From NCBI GenBank assembly GCA_030630695.1, contig DAOVMP010000048.1, forward strand, positions 1-5,163: 5,163 bases of DNA, read 5' to 3'. The translations under genes were made by a program, and so were the position numbers. Position 1 is the stretch's first letter. Each line of letters starts with the position of its first letter. The DNA is from Candidatus Woesearchaeota archaeon. Lineage in GTDB: Archaea > Nanobdellota > Nanobdellia > Woesearchaeales > ARS49. Shown here one piece after another: positions 1-5,163 of the stretch. The notes under the pieces were generated by a model. That model had not been told where the DNA came from. It saw nothing but the letters and a program-made list of their open reading frames with translations, and ran no database searches.

Positions 1-15
1 CAAAGGTTTTTTAGA

Positions 16-1545
16 ATGAAAAAAAGAGACGGTATTACAATTATACTATTATTCTTACTTCTAATGTCCTTGACAAGCGCATATGAACAAGAAGAAATAC
101 TAAATGCACAAGAAATCACAACAAAAGTAGATTTATCTTCAGATATAAACCTAATAAAAAAAGGGTCAGGCTATAAAATCGAACAAATTTATGCCGAACT
201 ATACAATTTTCCACAAAATGACATAAACCAAAGAGTTCTTAAAATAGAAACAACACCGACAGCAGAAAAAAAAGGAGACATGCTAAGATACAGATGGATT
301 AGCCCAAAACAAAATAGTTTACGCTATGAACTAAAAAGCACAGTACAAACAAAAAACATGTTCAACCCAATCAAAGAAAAAGTAACATATCCTGTACGAA
401 AAAAACTAGACCGCGGATATGACGTATTTCTAAAACCAACACTATATATAGACTCACTAAACGAAGAAATCAAAGCAAAAGCAAAAAGCATTGTTGCAGA
501 CGAAGACGACCTATATATAATAGTAAGCAAAATTGCAAACTGGGTAAACAAACAAGTAAAATATGATTTGAATACAAAAACAGAAAAAGCAACACAAAAA
601 GCAAGCTGGGTAATGCAAAACAAACAAGGAGTATGCGATGAAATAACTGCATTATTTATAGCATTATTACGCGCAGCAGATATACCTGCAAGATTTGTAT
701 CTGGTGTTTCATATACTAACATACCTGGTTCAGGAGAAAACTGGGGGCCGCATGGCTGGGCAGAAGTATATTATCCAGAACGCGGCTGGCTTCCATATGA
801 CATAACCTTTGGACAATACGGAAGAATAGATCCAGGACATATAAAATTCAAAGAAACACTAGACCCGCGAGAAAAACCAATACGATTCGAATGGTATGGC
901 AGAGACGCAGGACTAGAACCACAAGAATTGCAAATAAATGCAGAAATACAAGAAATAATTGGTGAAATAGAACCAGTGATAGAAATAAAAACAAAAATAG
1001 CCAAAGAAAAAACAGGAATTGGATCATATAATTTAGTTATAGCCGAAGTAACCAATTTAAAAGATCACTATATCACTAAAGAACTCATTCTCGCAGATGT
1101 AGCAGAACTGGAAATAAAAGGAACAAAGAAAAAACTAGCAATACTAAAACCAAAACAAACACAAAAACTATTTTGGAGAGTAAAAGTAAATGAATATCTT
1201 AACCCAGAATACGAATATGCAACACCAATAGAAGTATACACTATGTGGGGAGAAGAAGGAAAAACAGAATTCACATCAAGAAAAAACTATGATTTTTATT
1301 CACTAGATGATATTGTAAAAATACAAGATTTAATAGAAACAGGAGAATTAGAAATAGAACACACAGAAATAGTAACAGAACCAGAATCAAAAGCAACAAG
1401 AATCCCAGAAGAAATAGAAACTCAAGAAAAGCAAAGCTTTTCTGAGCCCCAGAAACCAGAGGTTTCTGTGGAACAAGAAGACATTGTTGAATCGCCTGGA
1501 ATAATACAAAAGATTATTAAATGGATTAAACAATTATTTAATTAA
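16..1545 (+). CDS. Secreted/membrane-attached transglutaminase-like (papain-fold) protein
   Basis: The 509-residue protein opens with a clear signal peptide or anchor: a basic MKKR start, a hydrophobic run at about residues 7-19 and a possible cleavage site after TSA at 20-22. This supports the start chosen, although the frame stays open to the window edge. A transglutaminase-like core spans about 160-275. The expected papain-type triad is visible: Cys207 in GVCDE, His246 in PHGWAEVYY and Asp262 in PYDITFGQ. Enzymes of this fold are usually thiol proteases, peptidases or amide-transfer enzymes; the substrate here is unknown. Residues about 320-425 look beta-rich and could form an Ig-like or NEW3-like sandwich (inference). 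Residues 432-493 are a glutamate-rich, low-complexity linker, and 494-509 form a cationic amphipathic helix. It probably acts outside the cell at the membrane face. The stop lies one base before the PINA-like gene, so the two are probably co-transcribed. Any promoter lies off-window. Confidence 0.88.
   Translation: MKKRDGITIILLFLLLMSLTSAYEQEEILNAQEITTKVDLSSDINLIKKGSGYKIEQIYAELYNFPQNDINQRVLKIETTPTAEKKGDMLRYRWISPKQNSLRYELKSTVQTKNMFNPIKEKVTYPVRKKLDRGYDVFLKPTLYIDSLNEEIKAKAKSIVADEDDLYIIVSKIANWVNKQVKYDLNTKTEKATQKASWVMQNKQGVCDEITALFIALLRAADIPARFVSGVSYTNIPGSGENWGPHGWAEVYYPERGWLPYDITFGQYGRIDPGHIKFKETLDPREKPIRFEWYGRDAGLEPQELQINAEIQEIIGEIEPVIEIKTKIAKEKTGIGSYNLVIAEVTNLKDHYITKELILADVAELEIKGTKKKLAILKPKQTQKLFWRVKVNEYLNPEYEYATPIEVYTMWGEEGKTEFTSRKNYDFYSLDDIVKIQDLIETGELEIEHTEIVTEPESKATRIPEEIETQEKQSFSEPQKPEVSVEQEDIVESPGIIQKIIKWIKQLFN
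1425..1443 (+). repeat. Perfect inverted repeat, 8-bp stem with 3-nt loop (first of a tandem pair)
   Basis: AGAAAAGC (1425-1432) and GCTTTTCT (1436-1443) are exact reverse complements around an AAA loop. Two more pairs are possible beyond a one-base bulge. It lies in the coding region for the acidic linker of the transglutaminase-like protein, about 100 bases before the PINA-like start. A role in mRNA structure is inference; a chance hairpin in A-rich DNA is possible. Confidence 0.5.
1450..1468 (+). repeat. Perfect inverted repeat, 8-bp stem with 3-nt loop (second of a tandem pair)
   Basis: CAGAAACC (1450-1457) and GGTTTCTG (1461-1468) are exact reverse complements around an AGA loop. It begins six bases after the preceding hairpin and has the same stem and loop size but a different sequence. 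The codons here (GAG, CCC, CAG, GTG) are unlike the A-ended codons in the rest of the gene, so the base choice is not just the local bias. Confidence 0.55.
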
Positions 1546-1546
1546 A

Positions 1547-3385
1547 ATGGTGGAAAAAAGAACGGTAGAAAAATTAGTATTAGACACCTCAGTTATAATC
1601 GAAGGAATACTCACAAATAAAATAAAGAAAAAAGAAATCAAAATACAAGAACTCATCCTTCACGAAGCAGTATTTGCAGAACTAGAACACCAAGCCAACA
1701 AAGGAAAAGCAACAGGATATATAGGAATAGATGAACTTAAAAAAATACAAGAACTTGCTAAAAATAACGTGTTTTCTTTGCGAATAATCGGCAAAAGACC
1801 TTCTGGAACAGACATACGCTATGCAAAACTAGGAGAAATTGATGCATCAATACGACAATTAGCCTGGGAAGAAGACGCAGTATTAATGACAGCAGATAAA
1901 GTTCAGGCGCGTATAGGTGAAGCCCGCGGTGTAAAAATATATTTTATACCATTAGAAACAAAATCGCGCCAAATCAAACTAGAAAAATACTTTGATGCAA
2001 CAACAATGTCGGTACACTTACGTGAAGGAGTAGTGGCAAAAGCAAAAAAAGGAAAACCTGGTGAGTGGACTTTTGTCAATATAAGCAAGAAAAAACTAAC
2101 AGCAGAAGACATCAAAGAAATATCACGGGAAATAATCGAAGAAGCAAGAATAAGAGCAGACGGATTCCTAGAAATAGAACGCGAAGGAAGCACAATTATT
2201 CAACTCGGCCTTTACAGGATTGTTGTTACCCGACCACCATTGTCAGACGGCTGGGAAATCACTGCTGTAAAACCAGTAAAACAACTAAATCTAATGGATT
2301 ACGACCTTGGAGAAAAATTAACCTCACGAATTGCAAGCCAAGCAGAAGGAATATTGATTGCCGGTGCACCAGGACACGGTAAAACAACATTTGCACAAGC
2401 ACTATCAGTCCATTTTGCACAACAAGGCAAAATAGTTAAAACAGTTGAAGCACCCCGTGATTTAATCTTACCTGAAGAAATCACACAATTAGCAATCAGT
2501 AGAGGAAGCTCAGAAGAAATACACGACATCTTATTATTATCACGTCCAGATTACACAGTATTTGATGAAATGAGAAACACAGCAGACTTTATGCTATACT
2601 CAGACTTACGATTATCAGGAGTAGGAATGGTAGGAGTAATCCACGGAACAAATCCTATGGATGCAATACAAAGATTTATTGGTAAGTTGGATTTAGGAGT
2701 TATACCACACGTAATCGACACTGTTATATTTATCCGCGACGGAAAAATCGGACAAGTACTTGCAGTAAAAATGGTAGTAAAAGTACCATCAGGAATGACA
2801 GAAGCAGACTTAGCCCGACCAGTCATAACAATCGATGATTTTGAAACCGGAAAACCATTAGCTGAAATTTATAGTTATGGTGAAGAAACTGTCGTGGTTC
2901 CTGTAACAAAAACCCAAGAAAAACAAACCGGAATGAAAAAATTAGCAGCAAATGCAATAGAACGCGCGTTTCAACGCTATACTGATTATTTGAAAATCGA
3001 AGTTGCATCTGATTCTAAAGCAATAGTCTATGTTCCTGAAGAAAGAATCGCAGGAATAATCGGGCGCGAAGGCAAAAATATCAAACAATTAGAAGAAACA
3101 CTAGGAATAGGACTAGATGTACGTGCTCTAGGAGAAGAAGAACAACAACAAAAACCAGAAGGAGATGAAATAAAATATGACCTAGAAGAAAGCAGCAAAT
3201 ACTTTGAATTCTTTTTAGATAAAAAAATGCAAGGAAAAGATATAGATTTGTATATCGGGGATGATTATCTTGCAACATTTAATGTTGGGAAGAAAGCCAC
3301 AATTCGGATTAAAAAACAAAATCCACTAGGAAAATCACTTTCTAATGCCAAAAAGTATGGAGAGAGGATACGGATACTCTCTTAA
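1547..3385 (+). CDS. PINA-like protein: PIN domain + VirB11/PilT-type ATPase + KH domain
   Basis: The 612-residue protein has the archaeal PINA layout. The PIN nuclease-fold domain (about 8-137) keeps its acidic residues: Asp13 in VLDTSVIIEG, Glu45, Asp99 in GEIDAS and Asp117 in TADKV. A GspE/VirB11-like N-domain (about 185-245) leads into a secretion-type ATPase with Walker A GAPGHGKTT (273-281), a Walker B-like YTVFDEMR ending in Asp340-Glu341, and a His-box GVIHGTNPMDAIQRF (363-377). A KH domain (about 480-527) carries GREG at 506-509. A lysine-rich, probably beta-rich tail (about 555-612) follows. Sulfolobus PINA is a hexameric ATPase that drives Holliday-junction branch migration and binds Hjc. 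That role is family knowledge; applying it here is inference. Despite the PilT-like motor there are no pilin genes nearby. The ATG follows the upstream stop by one base and has no Shine-Dalgarno site, so translational coupling is likely. Confidence 0.9.
   Translation: MVEKRTVEKLVLDTSVIIEGILTNKIKKKEIKIQELILHEAVFAELEHQANKGKATGYIGIDELKKIQELAKNNVFSLRIIGKRPSGTDIRYAKLGEIDASIRQLAWEEDAVLMTADKVQARIGEARGVKIYFIPLETKSRQIKLEKYFDATTMSVHLREGVVAKAKKGKPGEWTFVNISKKKLTAEDIKEISREIIEEARIRADGFLEIEREGSTIIQLGLYRIVVTRPPLSDGWEITAVKPVKQLNLMDYDLGEKLTSRIASQAEGILIAGAPGHGKTTFAQALSVHFAQQGKIVKTVEAPRDLILPEEITQLAISRGSSEEIHDILLLSRPDYTVFDEMRNTADFMLYSDLRLSGVGMVGVIHGTNPMDAIQRFIGKLDLGVIPHVIDTVIFIRDGKIGQVLAVKMVVKVPSGMTEADLARPVITIDDFETGKPLAEIYSYGEETVVVPVTKTQEKQTGMKKLAANAIERAFQRYTDYLKIEVASDSKAIVYVPEERIAGIIGREGKNIKQLEETLGIGLDVRALGEEEQQQKPEGDEIKYDLEESSKYFEFFLDKKMQGKDIDLYIGDDYLATFNVGKKATIRIKKQNPLGKSLSNAKKYGERIRILS
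3361..3382 (+). repeat. Inverted repeat at the 3' end of the PINA-like gene
   Basis: AGAGAG (3361-3366) and CTCTCT (3377-3382) are exact complements. A possible AT/AT pairing inside leaves an ACGG tetraloop. The right arm ends immediately before the TAA stop, and the serS BRE starts a few bases later. It could mark the 3' end of the upstream transcript. There is no T-run after it, so it is not called a terminator. Confidence 0.35.
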
Positions 3386-3388
3386 TAC

Positions 3389-3403
3389 CAAAAGATATAT
3401 AAA
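3389..3403 (+). promoter_or_regulatory. Archaeal BRE/TATA promoter of serS, leaderless geometry
   Basis: CAAAAG (BRE-like, 3389-3394) is followed by ATATATAAA (TATA box, 3395-3403). The TATA centre lies about 26-27 bases before the ATG at 3426, which is the usual archaeal TATA-to-start distance. Transcription is therefore predicted to begin at or within a base or two of the start codon, giving a leaderless mRNA. This separates serS from the upstream PINA unit and decides the serS start. Confidence 0.8.
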
Positions 3404-3425
3404 TTCTTACTTACCCAAACTAGAT

Positions 3426-4694
3426 ATGCTAGACATAAATCTAATACGACAAAAACCGGAAATAGTCAAAGAAAACCTTAAGAAAAGGTTTCAGAGCGAT
3501 AAGATTGAACTAGTTGATGCAATTGTTGAAAAAGATTCTAAATGGAAAGAGTTGAAAAAGAAAAGTGATAATCTGCGTTCAGAACGGAATAAGATTTCTC
3601 TTGAAATCAATGCAACAAAAAAAGCAGGAAAAGATGCTAAAGATTTAATGAAACATGCATCTGAAATACCAAAACAATTAAAACAAATAGAAGAAGAAAA
3701 AGCAAAAATAGAACAAGAAATACAAAAAATTCTTATTAAACTTCCAAACCTAATCCACGAATCAGTTCCAATAGGCAAAGACGAAAGCGAAAACAAAGTC
3801 ATAAAAACATCTGGCAAGCCAGCAAAAGCAGGATTTGAACTAAAAAATCACGGCGAATTGCTTGAACAAATGGGACAAGCCGACTTTGACAACTCTGCAA
3901 ACATAGCGGGCTCTGGCTTTTACTTTCTAAAAGACAAAATTGCCTGGCTAAACCAAGCTTTGATAAGATATTCAATAGATTTTCTACGCAAAAAAGGATA
4001 TACTTATGTGGAACCACCATTAATGATGCGACGCACACCCTACGAAGGAGTTGTTGAAATGGAAGATTTTGAAAACGTAATGTATAAAATCGAAAACGAA
4101 GATTTATACCTAATCGCAACAAGCGAACATCCTCTTATTGCACAATTTATCAAAACAAACATACCAGAAGAAAAACTACCAATTAAACTGGCGGGCTATA
4201 GCATGTGTTTTAGAAAAGAAATAGGTTCCCGCGGAGTAGACACAAAAGGATTATTTCGAACACACCAATTTAACAAAGTAGAACAAGTAATAATATGCAA
4301 ACCAGAAGACAGCTGGAAATATTTTGATGAATTATTAAAAAACACAGAAGAATTATTTACAAACTTAGAAATGCCTTATCAATTATTAGAAATGTGCTCC
4401 GGAGACATAGGAAATCTAAAAGCAAAACAAGTTGATCTAGAACTATGGATGGCAAAACAAGGCAAATACCAGGAAGCAACTTCATTAAGCAACTGCACAG
4501 ACTATCAAGCGCGAAGATTAAGAATAAAATCAATTGACAAAGCACTAAACAAAACAACATTACACATTCTAAATAATACTTCAATAGCAACATCGCGCGT
4601 TATTGTTGGAATAATTGAAAATTTTCAGCAATCAGATGGAACAATACTAATACCAAAAGTATTACACAAATATACGGGGTTTAAACATATATGA
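3426..4694 (+). CDS. serS: Seryl-tRNA synthetase (standard class II type)
   Basis: SerRS charges tRNA-Ser with serine in the cytoplasm. From the ATG at 3426 the product is 422 residues, close to the usual length, and begins MLDINLIRQKPEIVKENLKKR, a typical SerRS N-terminus. A lysine/glutamate-rich coiled-coil tRNA-binding arm covers about 28-105. The catalytic domain shows the TSE serine-site loop (232-234), motif 2 with FRKE (262-265) and RTHQF (278-282), the segment YQEATSLSNCTDYQARR (348-364) and motif 3 with Arg391 followed by IIENFQQ. It is the common type, not the divergent methanogen SerRS. The frame stays open back to an ATG at 3345, but that start would overlap the PINA-like gene by 41 bases, add an unrelated peptide and lie upstream of the TATA box. 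It is rejected. The stop is TGA, and its T is the first base of a 13-bp hairpin. The first ~200 bases use more AAG, GAT, GTT and TCT codons than the rest. Confidence 0.96.
   Translation: MLDINLIRQKPEIVKENLKKRFQSDKIELVDAIVEKDSKWKELKKKSDNLRSERNKISLEINATKKAGKDAKDLMKHASEIPKQLKQIEEEKAKIEQEIQKILIKLPNLIHESVPIGKDESENKVIKTSGKPAKAGFELKNHGELLEQMGQADFDNSANIAGSGFYFLKDKIAWLNQALIRYSIDFLRKKGYTYVEPPLMMRRTPYEGVVEMEDFENVMYKIENEDLYLIATSEHPLIAQFIKTNIPEEKLPIKLAGYSMCFRKEIGSRGVDTKGLFRTHQFNKVEQVIICKPEDSWKYFDELLKNTEELFTNLEMPYQLLEMCSGDIGNLKAKQVDLELWMAKQGKYQEATSLSNCTDYQARRLRIKSIDKALNKTTLHILNNTSIATSRVIVGIIENFQQSDGTILIPKVLHKYTGFKHI
3473..3491 (+). repeat. Small inverted repeat near the 5' end of serS
   Basis: AAACCTT (3473-3479) and AAGGTTT (3485-3491) pair perfectly around a 5-base loop, about 47 bases into the serS coding region. 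It is the first obvious hairpin on the predicted leaderless mRNA. It may be chance; no regulatory function can be shown from sequence alone. Confidence 0.3.
4654..4667 (+). promoter_or_regulatory. Possible weak promoter inside the 3' end of serS
   Basis: CAAAAG (4654-4659) repeats the serS BRE, within a 12-base match TAATACCAAAAG shared by 3383-3394 and 4648-4659. Its G lies exactly 32 bases before the ATG at 4691, the same distance as in the serS and 5099 promoters. The following TATTACAC (4660-4667) is a poor TATA box, and these bases also encode the conserved IPKVL of SerRS, which could explain the match. Transcription from here would start at the 4692-4731 hairpin. Confidence 0.2.
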
Positions 4695-4783
4695 AAATTT
4701 GCAAAAGTCATAAAAATGTTGCAAATTTTCAAAGTTATGAAATTCTTAAAGTAAAAAATTTGGAGGGCGTTCATAACATATGA
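4691..4783 (+). CDS. Possible 30-residue mini-protein between serS and the zinc-ribbon gene
   Basis: An ATG overlaps the serS TGA (ATGA, 4691-4694) and opens 30 codons ending in a TGA that overlaps the ATG of the next gene (ATGA, 4780-4783). The product starts MKICKSHKNVANFQSYEIL and shows no known domain, signal or membrane segment. GGGGT at 4676-4680 is only a partial ribosome site. The same bases contain a perfect 13-bp inverted repeat and the Shine-Dalgarno site of the next gene, so the frame may simply be open by chance. Exact tiling with ATGA overlaps on both sides is the main argument for it. Confidence 0.15.
   Translation: MKICKSHKNVANFQSYEILKVKNLEGVHNI
4692..4731 (+). repeat. Perfect 13-bp inverted repeat starting on the serS stop codon
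   Basis: TGAAAATTTGCAA (4692-4704) and TTGCAAATTTTCA (4719-4731) are exact reverse complements separated by 14 bases. The loop can form a second small hairpin, with CAT (4709-4711) pairing to ATG (4716-4718). The left arm begins with the serS TGA. No T-run follows, so a classical terminator is not supported. It could stabilise the serS 3' end, act as a dyad operator, or structure the leader of the zinc-ribbon gene. It is the longest perfect stem I found in the window. Confidence 0.7.
4762..4767 (+). promoter_or_regulatory. Shine-Dalgarno site of the zinc-ribbon membrane protein gene
   Basis: GGAGGG complements the CCUCC core of archaeal 16S rRNA and sits 12 bases before the ATG at 4780, a rather long spacer. 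An in-frame TAA at 4774-4776 rules out any earlier start. Predicted leaderless genes nearby lack such a site, so its presence suggests this gene is translated from inside a longer transcript, probably the serS mRNA. Confidence 0.7.
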
Positions 4784-5061
4784 AGATTCCTGCCCTAGTA
4801 TGGCTAATGCTTGGAATATTATTAACAGTTGTATCATATTATCTAGGAGATGAATTTGTATTATTCTTTTATGCCGGCTTACTCATTATTGCTCTCGGAG
4901 TGTTTAAGTTAATATTGAGCTATGTATTTTCTCCTAAAGAAACAATTATTGAGAAAAAGGCAGTCCAACAAAAAGACCATTATTCAAAATGCAGACATTG
5001 TAACAATATAACACGAAAAATCGATTATTACTGTTCAATGTGCGGGAAACAACTACGGTAG
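4780..5061 (+). CDS. Small two-helix membrane protein with C-terminal zinc ribbon
   Basis: The 93-residue protein has two hydrophobic helices (about 5-21 and 26-48) split by a short GDE turn. A charged linker (51-69) follows, then a treble of motifs forming a likely zinc ribbon: CRHC (71-74) and CSMCGK (85-90), CxxC-x10-CxxCG. The hairpin topology should place the ribbon on the same side as the N-terminus; the lysine-rich linker suggests the cytoplasm. I do not recognise a named family. Zinc-ribbon plus helix proteins like this are common in archaea and mostly uncharacterised. They may recruit nucleic acid or a protein partner to the membrane (inference). The start is fixed by an in-frame stop at 4774 and the GGAGGG site. 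It lies 85 bases after serS in the same direction, probably as the second gene of that transcript. The stop is TAG. Confidence 0.85.
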   Translation: MKIPALVWLMLGILLTVVSYYLGDEFVLFFYAGLLIIALGVFKLILSYVFSPKETIIEKKAVQQKDHYSKCRHCNNITRKIDYYCSMCGKQLR

Positions 5062-5062
5062 G

Positions 5063-5077
5063 AAAAGCTTTTTATAG
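5063..5077 (+). promoter_or_regulatory. Archaeal BRE/TATA promoter of the gene at 5099, leaderless geometry
   Basis: AAAAG (5063-5067) then C and TTTTTATAG (5069-5077) give a BRE and TATA box whose centre is about 26-27 bases before the ATG at 5099. The G of AAAAG is 32 bases before the ATG, identical to serS. The T-run and the palindrome AAAAGCTTTT (5063-5072) come straight after the preceding stop and could also serve transcription termination of that gene. Confidence 0.72.
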
Positions 5078-5098
5078 TTCTATATATTATTATTCCAT

Positions 5099-5163
5099 AT
5101 GACAAATCCTTTTTTATATGAAACAGTAGACAAATTATATTCTATAGTGATGAAAAACATGCC
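5099..5163 (+). CDS. Start of an unidentified gene, cut by the window end
   Basis: Twenty-one codons are visible, beginning MTNPFLYETVDKLYSIVMKN, with no stop before the window edge. The peptide looks helical and soluble, but it is too short for family assignment. The call rests on the promoter at 5063-5077, whose spacing predicts an mRNA starting at this ATG. A second in-frame ATG lies at 5150. Confidence 0.5.
   Translation, partial: MTNPFLYETVDKLYSIVMKNM

Noticed and set aside
324..722. Minus-strand frames such as 324-722, 3799-4122 and 4357-4593 that look like Leu/Phe/Ser-rich membrane proteins
   Set aside because: They are antisense to well-supported genes. Their hydrophobic look comes from reading an A-rich coding strand backwards, and no promoter or ribosome site supports them.
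2065..2382. 105-codon + strand frame inside the PINA-like gene
   Set aside because: The main frame is continuous through the ATPase motifs there; the alternative product is low-complexity and rich in Arg, Thr and Asn with no domain.
2360..2680. Type IV pilus or secretion ATPase (PilT/VirB11) as the main function of the second gene
   Set aside because: The N-terminal PIN and C-terminal KH domains match the PINA layout, and no pilin, prepilin peptidase or membrane platform gene is nearby.
3345..3425. ATG at 3345 as an N-terminal extension of SerRS
   Set aside because: It overlaps the PINA-like gene, lies upstream of the serS TATA box and adds 27 residues unlike any SerRS N-terminus; the ATG at 3426 fits promoter and homology.
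3426..4694. Rare methanogen-type SerRS
   Set aside because: Motif 2 and the N-terminal coiled-coil follow the common SerRS type, and the length is standard.
4692..4731. Rho-independent-style terminator after serS
   Set aside because: The stem is AT-rich and no T-run follows the right arm; archaeal termination relies on T-runs rather than stems.
4695..4779. tRNA or riboswitch in the serS downstream gap
   Set aside because: The gap is 85 bases, has one simple stem and lacks the cloverleaf, the T-loop consensus or any known riboswitch core.

Overview
The window looks like a piece of an AT-rich archaeal chromosome, most likely from the DPANN / Woesearchaeota-Pacearchaeota side of the tree. That placement is inference. 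It rests on a PINA-type PIN-ATPase-KH protein, which is an archaeal family, on BRE/TATA promoters placed for leaderless mRNAs, on one GGAGGG ribosome site used only inside a transcript, and on a seryl-tRNA synthetase with motif wording (GSRGVDTKGLFRTHQFNKVEQ) that I associate with such archaea. All genes lie on the + strand, densely packed. The coding strand is very A-rich (ACA, GCA, ATA, GAA, AAA codons dominate). TAA, TGA and TAG are all used as stops, so the genetic code appears standard.

Layout: (1) 16-1545, a secreted or membrane-attached transglutaminase-like protein with an intact Cys-His-Asp triad, a glutamate-rich tail and a C-terminal cationic amphipathic helix. (2) 1547-3385, a PINA-like PIN + VirB11/PilT-type ATPase + KH protein, starting one base after the first gene's stop. 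(3) 3426-4694, seryl-tRNA synthetase, with its own strong promoter in the 40-base gap and an mRNA predicted to begin at the ATG. (4) 4780-5061, a 93-residue two-helix membrane protein with a C-terminal zinc ribbon, preceded by a Shine-Dalgarno site. (5) 5099 to the window end, the first 21 codons of an unknown gene behind a second leaderless promoter.

This suggests three transcription units: transglutaminase-PINA, serS-zinc-ribbon membrane protein, and the truncated last gene. No shared pathway is evident. PINA is tied to Holliday-junction/DNA repair work in Sulfolobus, SerRS to translation, and the other two proteins to the cell surface or membrane.

The least explained structure is a set of perfect inverted repeats near the 3' ends of the first three genes: two tandem 8-bp triloop hairpins at 1425-1468, a 6-bp hairpin at 3361-3382 touching the PINA stop, and a 13-bp perfect stem at 4692-4731 starting exactly on the serS stop codon. 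The 85-base gap after serS also holds a 30-codon ORF that tiles exactly between its neighbours (ATGA overlaps at both ends). I see no mobile element, CRISPR array, tRNA or rRNA, and no clear new multi-gene system.
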